11,078 nucleotides of DNA from an uncultured Bacteroidota bacterium (GTDB lineage Bacteria > Bacteroidota > Bacteroidia > 2-12-FULL-35-15), in contig CAILDT010000223.1 of assembly GCA_903833025.1 (NCBI GenBank), positions 1 to 11,078 of the forward strand, read 5' to 3'. The notes beneath the pieces were generated by a model. That model did no database searches. It saw only the letters and a list, made by a program, of their open reading frames with translations, and was not told where the DNA came from. Each line of letters starts with the position of its first letter. Within the stretch, counting starts at the first letter, position 1. The position numbers and the translations under genes are program-made. This document shows positions 1 to 5,687 of this stretch, piece after piece.

Positions 1-396
1 GAATTGAGCATACATCCACAGGATAACACTGCTTACACCAACTCCAACATTTCCAACTCACAAACATTAAACGTAGGTGGCTCTGCGGGATTGTTAATTA
101 ATGTAGGTGGATTTTTTATTGATGCAGGTGCAACTTATACACACGCCGAACTTCAGCAAGGCGATTATCTCGATTTAGGTTCGTTAAGCAACCAAAACGG
201 TGCTGCCGATTTTCATTTGGGCGATTCGCCAACCGACTTCTTAACATTTAAGTTAGGCATTGCCGGCTATATCGACAATAGTGTAAGCGTAAGAGGAACT
301 GCCGGCAGCCACCACTGCACACATCTTTCAGGACTTGGGCACGCTTGCGGACACTTAGGTGGCGGTATAAGCCACATCAGCATTCATATACATTAA
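1..396 (+). CDS. 3' fragment of a putative outer-membrane barrel-like protein with His/Cys-rich tail
   Basis: The frame is open at the first base and stops with TAA at 394-396, so this is the last 131 codons of a longer gene; the TTG at 4 is not a credible start. The visible part alternates glycine-rich and hydrophobic stretches (LNVGGSAGLLINVGGFF, then FLTFKLGIAGYIDN), which fits amphipathic strands of an envelope beta-barrel, although no named family is recognised. The last 33 residues are different: they hold eight histidines and two cysteines, including SHHCTH, GHACGH and SHISIHIH. Such spacing could bind a metal ion, but that is inference. A barrel usually ends in an aromatic residue, so the tail may be an extension beyond the last strand. 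The fragment is confidently coding; its function is open. The N-terminus and any signal peptide lie outside the window. Confidence 0.7.
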   Translation, partial: ELSIHPQDNTAYTNSNISNSQTLNVGGSAGLLINVGGFFIDAGATYTHAELQQGDYLDLGSLSNQNGAADFHLGDSPTDFLTFKLGIAGYIDNSVSVRGTAGSHHCTHLSGLGHACGHLGGGISHISIHIH

Positions 397-419
397 GTGT
401 TAATTGAAAAAAGTTAAAT

Positions 420-460
420 GCAACTTAGGTGTTGCTTAACAAGGCACCTTGCCTTACTTA
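420..460 (+). terminator. Two small hairpins after the first gene, possible weak terminator
   Basis: Two short inverted repeats lie 24 bases past the stop of the first gene. The first is GCAAC, six-base loop, GTTGC (420-435). The second is AAGGCA, loop CCT, TGCCTT (441-455), followed by the T-rich stretch acttatttta. The stems are only five and six base pairs and the T tract is broken, so termination here is plausible but weakly supported. Confidence 0.25.
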
Positions 461-465
461 TTTTA

Positions 466-473
466 TACCTTTG
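466..473 (+). promoter_or_regulatory. Bacteroidota -7-like motif TACCTTTG upstream of the repeat ORF
   Basis: TACCTTTG fits the TAnnTTTG -7 consensus of the Bacteroidota housekeeping sigma factor. It lies just after the two hairpins and 58 bases before the ATG at 532. No TTG-type -33 element stands at the usual distance. TAnnTTTG is expected several times per strand by chance in DNA this AT-rich, so the support comes mainly from its position in a gap and its identity to the motifs at 2887 and 4927. Confidence 0.3.
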
Positions 474-531
474 AGTTTAAAGCAACTTCCATTCGCACCA
501 AAAGAAATATGCTTTCTCATTTTTCAAACTT

Positions 532-762
532 ATGTATTTTGATATTTTTTCAAAGAAAATGTTCACGAATTGCGTTAAAACCCAAATAAAATGCTTTGAA
601 GCGAAAGAAAGAATATTTGAGGTGAAACAGGTGCAGTTGGATACCAAAGAAAAAACTTTTGACGTGAAAGAAAGAACTTTTGACGTGAAAGAAAGAATAT
701 TTAAAGCGAAAGAAAGAGCGTTTGAAGTGAAAGAAAGAATATTTGAAGCGAAACAGGTGTAG
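532..762 (+). CDS. Short repeat-containing ORF, possibly a truncated or decayed gene
   Basis: This 76-codon frame starts at ATG 532 with a non-repeated leader (MYFDIFSKKMFTNCVKTQIK). It then becomes a seven-residue repeat of the type F-E-V-K-E-R-I, encoded by the 21-bp minisatellite. It ends at TAG 760-762. The matching codon in the sister unit at 616-636 is CAG, so one C-to-T change would explain the stop. After the TAG the same frame carries on with two more units and a short unique tail to TAA 856-858, which suggests an original product of about 108 residues. Hydrophobic residues fall at repeat positions 1, 3 and 7, which is not the classic coiled-coil spacing. No family is recognised. The opposite strand is also open across the array, so openness may be only a by-product of the repeat. 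Treat as a doubtful gene. Confidence 0.3.
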   Translation: MYFDIFSKKMFTNCVKTQIKCFEAKERIFEVKQVQLDTKEKTFDVKERTFDVKERIFKAKERAFEVKERIFEAKQV

Positions 763-804
763 TTTGACGCGAAAGAAAAATGTTTTGAGGCGAAAGAAAG
801 AATT
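595..804 (+). repeat. 21-bp minisatellite, ten tandem units
   Basis: Ten consecutive 21-base units start at 595, 616, 637, 658, 679, 700, 721, 742, 763 and 784; a decayed eleventh follows at 805-818. The core is TTTGAnGnGAAAGAAAGAnn. Unit 3 (637-657) is the most diverged. Units 2 and 8 share the variant AAACAGGTG(C/T)AG and are six units apart, which suggests a past duplication of a block of units. The unit length is a multiple of three, so reading frame is kept between units. There are no spacers, so this is not a CRISPR array. Confidence 0.93.
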
Positions 805-858
805 TTTGGCTTCAAAAGTGTTTATACAGTTTTTTCAGAAATTTTTGTTGAAAATTAA

Positions 859-1190
859 TAAATTAGCTTTCCGACCGGTAAGGTCAAGGGCTATAAAACT
901 ATTCCTGATTTTAAAATACTACTTTCAAGATAGTTCGCAATTACCACCTAACAGTTCTCAATTGTTGATTAAAAAACTCGCTACACTTTTCTCTTTAAAA
1001 TCAATGGTTTTGCAGAAGAGGTATCTTCATTTAGGAGTTAATAAAGGGCTGAATTAATCATATTGGAAGTTTTTATTAGTAGAAGTAATGATTGATTTAG
1101 TACTTTTGGGGGTGCAGATATTGATATGGTATCAGTAAGCATAAGACCGAAGTAAGCTTGAAACAGACGAACAGAATTTAGCGAACAGAA
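859..1190. other. Intergenic stretch with no supported gene
   Basis: No convincing gene is seen. It holds the TACTTTTG motif at 1101-1108. It also has two imperfect direct repeats: AGTTCnCAATT at 932-942 and 953-963, 21 bases apart, and CGAACAGAA at 1168-1176 and 1182-1190, 14 bases apart and ending immediately before C1191 and the TTG start of the next gene. Short frames here lack coding character and run out of the minisatellite. Confidence 0.55.
1101..1108 (+). promoter_or_regulatory. -7-like motif TACTTTTG upstream of the first lipoprotein
   Basis: The motif matches TAnnTTTG and lies 83 bases before the TTG start at 1192. No -33 TTG is seen at the normal spacing. Weak evidence, offered because it is the best candidate in this gap. 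Confidence 0.25.
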
Positions 1191-1191
1191 C

Positions 1192-1674
1192 TTGACAAAC
1201 AAAACGAAAATAAAAAGCAAAATCATTATAACCGTGTTAGCAATACTTATTTTTGTCGGGTGCAAGAAATATCCTGATGGAGGATATTTGATTCATATTA
1301 ATAAAATTCCAGGACCTTACAGGATTGATGAATTAACAGTAAATGGAATTGACTCAACGAGTTCGTTCAACGGAAATCCTTGTTATTGCAATAGAATTTT
1401 TCAATTTTCATTTGTGGAGGATAATGGGTTTGGCGCAAAATTACAAAGTAATTGTGGAACCTTTCCTACAAATACTTGGCAGATAGCGGGTGATAGAAGA
1501 CAAATTTTAATTACATTTGTTTATACAGCTTCTGCTGGAAGTCTTTATCCTTTTATCGTCAACCAGAATACTACAATTACTTGGGATATTCAGCGTTTAA
1601 AAAAAGACGACTTATGGTTAAAAACAAATCTAAACGGGAAGGAATATTATTTAAAACTTGTTTACACGCATTAA
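1192..1674 (+). CDS. Small predicted lipoprotein, possibly lipocalin-like
   Basis: A 160-residue protein of unknown function. The N-terminus is a clear type II signal: a basic region (KTKIKSK), a hydrophobic core (IIITVLAILIF) and the lipobox VGC, with the lipidated Cys at residue 24 followed by KKYPDGG. That start of the mature chain is familiar from small Bacteroidota lipoproteins. The rest looks all-beta. It has one segment like the mid-part of lipocalin-like proteins (YRIDELTVNGIDS) and a C-terminal strand pair (DDLWLKTNLNGKEYYLKL), so a small lipocalin-like barrel is a reasonable guess, made by eye. The mature part has Cys 64, 66 and 88. There is no ATG in the open region (an in-frame TGA sits at 1159-1161). 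TTG at 1192 is the only usual start that keeps the whole signal peptide. It is probably anchored in the envelope. Confidence 0.75.
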   Translation: MTNKTKIKSKIIITVLAILIFVGCKKYPDGGYLIHINKIPGPYRIDELTVNGIDSTSSFNGNPCYCNRIFQFSFVEDNGFGAKLQSNCGTFPTNTWQIAGDRRQILITFVYTASAGSLYPFIVNQNTTITWDIQRLKKDDLWLKTNLNGKEYYLKLVYTH

Positions 1675-1678
1675 CACA

Positions 1679-1756
1679 ATAAACACTTGAAATGCTATAA
1701 ACACTTGATACGAAAGACAAAACTTCTGCTACCAATAAGATTTATAATATTATAAA
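1679..1756. repeat. Direct repeat pair and 16-nt palindrome before the second lipoprotein gene
   Basis: ATAAACACTTGA occurs exactly at 1679-1690 and 1697-1708, a period of 18. Further on, 1741-1756 is a perfect 16-base palindrome, TTTATAAT/ATTATAAA, ending 11 bases before the ATG at 1768. It could be an operator or sit over the promoter, but short AT-only palindromes are common in such DNA. Confidence 0.6.
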
Positions 1757-1767
1757 AAACAAAAACA

Positions 1768-2337
1768 ATGAAAAAATCATTCAATAAATTACTTGTATTA
1801 TTAAATACACTATTTGTGTTAACCTATTTTTGTTCCTGCGGAGATGTTCAATATACTGCTCCACAACCTTCGTGGGTTACAAAAAACGAAACAGCGTTTC
1901 CAAAAAGTATGCAAGGAAATTACAAATCGGGAAACGATACTTTTAAAATAACTGAAGACAGAATTATGCTTAGCAAAAAAGATTTTGATAATGATATTGT
2001 TCTTTCTGATTCTGTATTATTAAGAAAATGGAATACTACTTTTTTCCTCAACCTGTTACATCGCAATTATAGTGGTAGCAATAGTATTGGCAATGGTAGC
2101 AGCAACACTTGGTCGGTTATAATGGCAAAAGAAGAAAAAGAAAATCTCTTTATTTATGAAGTTAGATTAACCGATTCGCTTACATTAATAAAGTTAAAAG
2201 AGATTACAAAAGTTCAAGAAATTAAAAACACCTCTGGTGAAATAAACGATTTCATCATCAACCCAACTGCTGATGAATTTCAGAAAATAGTGAAGTCGAA
2301 TTTATTTAAAGCCGACACGTTGATAAGAATAAAATGA
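1768..2337 (+). CDS. Predicted lipoprotein of unknown function
   Basis: A 189-residue protein starting at ATG 1768. The signal peptide runs from MKKSFNK through a hydrophobic core (LLVLLNTLFVLTYF) to the lipobox F-C-S-C, with the likely lipidated residue at Cys24, followed by GDVQ. The mature chain is polar. It includes SMQGNYKSGNDTFKITEDRIMLSKKD, a pattern of a short beta-rich domain that often opens with a G-x-Y strand, and a Ser/Gly/Asn-rich loop (SGSNSIGNGSSN). No family is recognised. The TGA stop overlaps the ATG of the next gene (ATGA at 2334-2337), so the two are almost certainly translated together and may work as a pair. No Shine-Dalgarno sequence is visible. The next gene is also a lipoprotein but does not look like a copy of this one. 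Confidence 0.75.
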   Translation: MKKSFNKLLVLLNTLFVLTYFCSCGDVQYTAPQPSWVTKNETAFPKSMQGNYKSGNDTFKITEDRIMLSKKDFDNDIVLSDSVLLRKWNTTFFLNLLHRNYSGSNSIGNGSSNTWSVIMAKEEKENLFIYEVRLTDSLTLIKLKEITKVQEIKNTSGEINDFIINPTADEFQKIVKSNLFKADTLIRIK

Positions 2338-2864
2338 GCGAACTTAATTTGAAACGAAACACACATACACGTACAAAAAAGTTACTGTTGCTATTAATTT
2401 GTATTCTGCTTATTAATATCACTGCCTGCGAAAGCCAACAGGATGGTATTACACAGGAAGACCATAATAGTATTAATAAAATAAATGATTCCTTATCCGC
2501 TACTGGCAAACACGGATATTATACATTCTATTTTATTGTAGGGCGATTAAAAACTAGTTTGGTAGATGGTACACCTTTTAATGTAGCGTTCACAAAAATA
2601 AATAAGGAGCTACTCGATAAAACAATCAAGTTTAAATTATTGGATGCTGACCATTATCAAATAAGTTATTCGCTCAACAATAAAGAAACAAGCTATGTTG
2701 GGTTGTTTGATAAAAAGTATGAAAACGATTACGAATCGGTGTTGGTTACTAAATCAGATTATCTTAAACCTAATGACAATAGCTTTGAAGCATCGCAAAA
2801 CGTTGGTAGGAAAATTAATAATTTAAAAAACAATAGCTATATAATACAGGTGCATAAGTATTAG
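2334..2864 (+). CDS. Predicted lipoprotein translationally coupled to the preceding gene
   Basis: A 176-residue protein whose ATG shares ATGA with the stop of the upstream lipoprotein gene. It has a longer basic n-region (KRNTHTRTKK), a strongly hydrophobic core (LLLLLICILLINI) and the lipobox I-T-A-C, placing the lipidated Cys at residue 32. The mature chain begins ESQQDG, is rich in Lys, Asn, Asp and Tyr, and has no other Cys. It contains strand-like segments (YYTFYFIVGRL, YQISYSLNNKETSYVGLFD). No known family is recognised and no catalytic motif is seen. The coupling suggests a joint envelope role with the upstream product, which is inference. Transcription probably continues from the upstream gene; the next promoter-like motif is after its stop. 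Confidence 0.75.
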   Translation: MSELNLKRNTHTRTKKLLLLLICILLINITACESQQDGITQEDHNSINKINDSLSATGKHGYYTFYFIVGRLKTSLVDGTPFNVAFTKINKELLDKTIKFKLLDADHYQISYSLNNKETSYVGLFDKKYENDYESVLVTKSDYLKPNDNSFEASQNVGRKINNLKNNSYIIQVHKY

Positions 2865-2886
2865 GGATTACTCTTTATTCTTTCAT

Positions 2887-2894
2887 TACCTTTG
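2887..2894 (+). promoter_or_regulatory. -7-like motif TACCTTTG before msrA
   Basis: TACCTTTG sits in the 67-base gap between the second coupled lipoprotein and msrA, 37 bases before the ATG. The same octamer stands 28 bases before the pirin gene (4927) and after the first gene (466). No clear -33 TTG element is present. The spacing is typical for a promoter that gives a short leader. Confidence 0.45.
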
Positions 2895-2931
2895 CAACAC
2901 AAAACAATAAGGCACAATAATAACATACAAA

Positions 2932-3582
2932 ATGAAAAACTTATTTATACTACTAACCATTACCGCCGCATTTACATCGTGTGCTCAAAAACGCACCGAC
3001 TATGCGGACAATAAATCGAAACCACAACAAACAATAAAAACTTCATCAACTATGGATACAGCAACTTTCGGAGCAGGATGCTTCTGGTGCGTGGAAGCGC
3101 AATTTCAATTATTAGATGGTGTAATCTCTGTTACTTCGGGCTTTGCAGGAGGTACCGTTAAAAACCCGTCGTACAAAGAAGTATGTACAGGCACCACAGG
3201 GCACGCCGAAGTATGTAACATTGTGTTCGACCCTTCAAAAATTTCGTATGATGAAATGCTTGCTGCCTTCTGGAAAACCCACGACCCAACACAACTTAAC
3301 CGACAAGGCAACGACCAAGGCACACAATATCGTTCTGCTATTTTTTATCACAACGCAACACAAAAAGAACTTGCAGAAAAATATAAAAAAGAATTAGATG
3401 CCTCTAAAGCGTGGGACAAACCAATAGTTACAGAGATTAGTCCGTTTACAGTATTTTATAAAGCAGAAGATTATCATCAAGATTATTTTAATGCCAACGG
3501 CGACCAACCTTATTGCCACTATGTAATACAACCTAAAGTAGAAAAGTTTAAGGAAGTGTTTAAAGGAAAACTGAAACATTAA
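2932..3582 (+). CDS. msrA: Peptide-methionine (S)-S-oxide reductase MsrA, lipoprotein form
   Basis: MsrA reduces the S epimer of methionine sulfoxide in proteins and free methionine, using thiols or thioredoxin to reset the enzyme. The signature G-C-F-W-C-V-E places the catalytic Cys at 50 with Cys53 nearby. The conserved block H-D-P-T-Q-L-N-R-Q-G-N-D-Q-G-T-Q-Y-R-S is at 117-135, and Cys195 in PYCHYVIQPK is a likely resolving cysteine. The first 40 residues are an addition to the core fold: a signal peptide ending in the lipobox F-T-S-C (Cys17) and a polar linker. The enzyme is therefore predicted to be anchored in the envelope. An in-frame ATG at 3052 (Met41) sits just before the catalytic domain and could give a cytosolic form, though no ribosome site is visible there. 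The flavoprotein gene follows after five bases. Confidence 0.95.
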   Translation: MKNLFILLTITAAFTSCAQKRTDYADNKSKPQQTIKTSSTMDTATFGAGCFWCVEAQFQLLDGVISVTSGFAGGTVKNPSYKEVCTGTTGHAEVCNIVFDPSKISYDEMLAAFWKTHDPTQLNRQGNDQGTQYRSAIFYHNATQKELAEKYKKELDASKAWDKPIVTEISPFTVFYKAEDYHQDYFNANGDQPYCHYVIQPKVEKFKEVFKGKLKH

Positions 3583-3587
3583 ATCTC

Positions 3588-4853
3588 TTGACAACTCAAG
3601 GTAAGCAAACCAATAATCAGGAACCATCAATCGAAAACCCTTATAGAGTTATTGTGATAGGTGGCGGTGCTGCTGGCTTTTTTGCTGCTATTAACTGCGC
3701 TTTACTTTACCCGAATTATACTGTTACTCTTCTCGAAAAAACAAATAAACTGCTTGCTAAAGTAAAAGTTTCGGGTGGCGGAAGATGCAATGTTACACAC
3801 GCTTGCTTCGATAATAAATTACTTGTAAAAAACTATCCACGTGGCGAAAAAGAATTGCAAAATGTATTCAGTAGGTTTACTACTACTGATACTATCAACT
3901 GGTTTCAAAAACGAGGAGTGGAACTTAAAACAGAAGAAGATGGAAGAATGTTTCCTGTTACTAATACTTCCGAAAGCATTATTAATTGCCTGATGCAAGA
4001 AGCTGATAAAGCAGGAGTAAAAATAAAACAGGAGGTAACGATTGAAGAAATACTACGAGATGAAGATGATTCGTTTGTATTAATAACAAGCAAAGGAGGT
4101 AATTTTCAGTGTAACAAATTAATTATTGCAACTGGCGGAAACTCAAAAGAAACAGCATATAACTGGCTACATAAATTAGGACATACTGTACAAAAACCTG
4201 TTCCTTCGTTATTTACTTTCAATCTTCCCAAGCACCCTATTACAGAACTAATGGGAGTTTCGGTACCTTTTGTAAAAGTTAAAATAGCAAATACAAAATT
4301 AGAAACCGAAGGACCCTTATTAATAACACATTGGGGAATGAGCGGACCAGCAATATTAAAAGCATCTGCCTGGGGTGCTCGCATTTTAAATGATTTGAAT
4401 TATAATTATACTGCGCTTATTAATTGGTTACCGAAATATACAGAAGAAAAATTGCGAATAGAATTTAATAATCAGCGCGAAGAAAACGGAGCGAAAACAA
4501 TTATTAATAACTCTCCGTTTGAATTACCAAAACGTTTGTGGGAATATTTTGTTACCAAAGCAAACATTGCAGATACTTTTCGCTGGGCTGATTTACCAAA
4601 GAAACAAGCAAACATATTAATTAATAGTTTGATTAATGACGAATATAAAGTGCAGGGCAAAACTACTTTTAAAGAAGAGTTTGTTACTTGCGGAGGGATT
4701 AGTTTGAAAGAAATAGATGTAACAACAATGCAGAGTAAATTAATTCCTAATCTTTATTTCGCCGGAGAAATTATAGATGTTGATGGTATAACGGGTGGCT
4801 TTAATTTCCAAAATGCGTGGAGTACCGCTTGGGTGGCTGCTAATTTGAAATAA
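3588..4853 (+). CDS. BaiN/HI0933-family NAD(P)/FAD-dependent oxidoreductase
   Basis: A 421-residue flavoprotein of the HI0933/YhiN/BaiN family. These are FAD-binding enzymes whose physiological substrate is mostly unknown; one gut member takes part in bile-acid dehydroxylation. Three signatures are visible: the dinucleotide fold V-I-G-G-G-A-A-G (residues 23-30) with Glu50 placed to hold the FAD ribose, the family hallmark S-G-G-G-R-C-N-V-T (62-70), and the C-terminal FAD segment FAGEIIDVDGITGGFNFQNA. Length is normal for the family. The start is TTG 3588, five bases after the msrA stop. The open region extends upstream only to 3564 and has no ATG or GTG, and the next Met is far inside the fold. 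The spacing indicates cotranscription with msrA, but this enzyme has no signal peptide and so works in the cytoplasm. Confidence 0.92.
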   Translation: MTTQGKQTNNQEPSIENPYRVIVIGGGAAGFFAAINCALLYPNYTVTLLEKTNKLLAKVKVSGGGRCNVTHACFDNKLLVKNYPRGEKELQNVFSRFTTTDTINWFQKRGVELKTEEDGRMFPVTNTSESIINCLMQEADKAGVKIKQEVTIEEILRDEDDSFVLITSKGGNFQCNKLIIATGGNSKETAYNWLHKLGHTVQKPVPSLFTFNLPKHPITELMGVSVPFVKVKIANTKLETEGPLLITHWGMSGPAILKASAWGARILNDLNYNYTALINWLPKYTEEKLRIEFNNQREENGAKTIINNSPFELPKRLWEYFVTKANIADTFRWADLPKKQANILINSLINDEYKVQGKTTFKEEFVTCGGISLKEIDVTTMQSKLIPNLYFAGEIIDVDGITGGFNFQNAWSTAWVAANLK

Positions 4854-4926
4854 AATCAATATACTATTTCTTATTTTAAAAAGCAAGAGGAATTTACTAT
4901 ACTCAATTACAGACCTCAAAAAGCAA

Positions 4927-4934
4927 TACCTTTG
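4927..4934 (+). promoter_or_regulatory. -7-like motif TACCTTTG before the pirin gene
   Basis: The octamer lies in the 109-base gap after the flavoprotein gene, 28 bases before the ATG at 4963. It is identical to the one before msrA and has a similar distance to the start. No TTG at -33 is evident. Nothing else is recognised in this gap, and no terminator hairpin is seen after 4853. Confidence 0.45.
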
Positions 4935-4962
4935 TACTCTAAATTTTAAATAAAACACACAA

Positions 4963-5673
4963 ATGAAAACCATCATTCACAAAGCATCAGAACGTGGACA
5001 CGCTGACCACGGCTGGTTAAACGCTCACCATTCATTCAGCTTTGCAAATTATCACGACGCAAGTAAAGTTCATTTCGGATTGTTAAGAGTATTAAACGAC
5101 GACATTGTTGCACCCGGAATGGGCTTCGGAATGCACCCGCACGACAATATGGAAATTGTTACCATTCCACTTTCGGGTACATTGGAACATAAGGACAGTA
5201 TGGGAAACATAGGTGTAATAAAGCCAAACGAGATACAGGCAATGAGTGCTGGCTCTGGTTTAATGCACTCGGAATACAATCATTCAAAAACAGAAGAGAT
5301 AAACCTGTTGCAAATATGGGTGTTTCCGAAGGTAAGAAACATTGAACCTCGTTACGACCAACGTGTGTTTTCGGCAGAAGAAAAACAAGGGAAGTTTAAA
5401 ACCATTGTTGCACCTGTGAAAGCAGAGGATGTGATGTGGATAAATCAAGATGCTTATTTTTCACTTGGTAAATTTAAAGCAGGTACTTCCGTCGATTATA
5501 GAATACAACACAATACCAATGGTGCATACATTTTTATTATTGATGGAGAAGCTACTATTGCCGGAAACACTTTAGGCAAAAGAGACGCAATAGGCATTTG
5601 GGAAACCGAAAACATTTCTATTGCAGTAAATTCAGATGCCGAAATATTAGTGATTGACGTGCCAATGAATTAA
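4963..5673 (+). CDS. Pirin family protein (bicupin, YhhW-like)
   Basis: A 236-residue pirin-family protein made of two cupin domains. Bacterial relatives such as E. coli YhhW bind a metal in the N-terminal cupin and can act as quercetin 2,3-dioxygenases; the natural substrate is often unclear. The expected ligands are present: His58 and His60 in GMHPHDNMEIVT, and His102 and Glu104 in LMHSEYNHS. The family opening HGWLNAHHSFSFANYHD is at 16-32. The C-terminal cupin (about 145-236) lacks such ligands, as usual. The ATG at 4963 follows an A/C-rich leader without a Shine-Dalgarno sequence. The tRNA nucleotidyltransferase gene starts 14 bases after the stop, so the two are probably cotranscribed, although no functional link is obvious. 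Confidence 0.93.
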   Translation: MKTIIHKASERGHADHGWLNAHHSFSFANYHDASKVHFGLLRVLNDDIVAPGMGFGMHPHDNMEIVTIPLSGTLEHKDSMGNIGVIKPNEIQAMSAGSGLMHSEYNHSKTEEINLLQIWVFPKVRNIEPRYDQRVFSAEEKQGKFKTIVAPVKAEDVMWINQDAYFSLGKFKAGTSVDYRIQHNTNGAYIFIIDGEATIAGNTLGKRDAIGIWETENISIAVNSDAEILVIDVPMN

Positions 5674-5687
5674 TTTTGGTGCGCTTA

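Noticed and set aside
595..804. CRISPR array
   Set aside because: The repeats are directly adjacent without spacers and vary in sequence, and there are no cas genes.
477..815. Minus-strand 112-codon frame across the minisatellite
   Set aside because: It is made almost wholly of the 21-bp unit read backwards and has no promoter-like motif before 815. Openness follows from the repeat, so I did not list it as a gene, though it is mentioned as an alternative.
743..1057. Plus-strand frame leaving the minisatellite in another phase
   Set aside because: It has a TTG start inside the repeat, a different frame from the heptad, a basic and unstructured product, and no family resemblance. Probably a chance frame.
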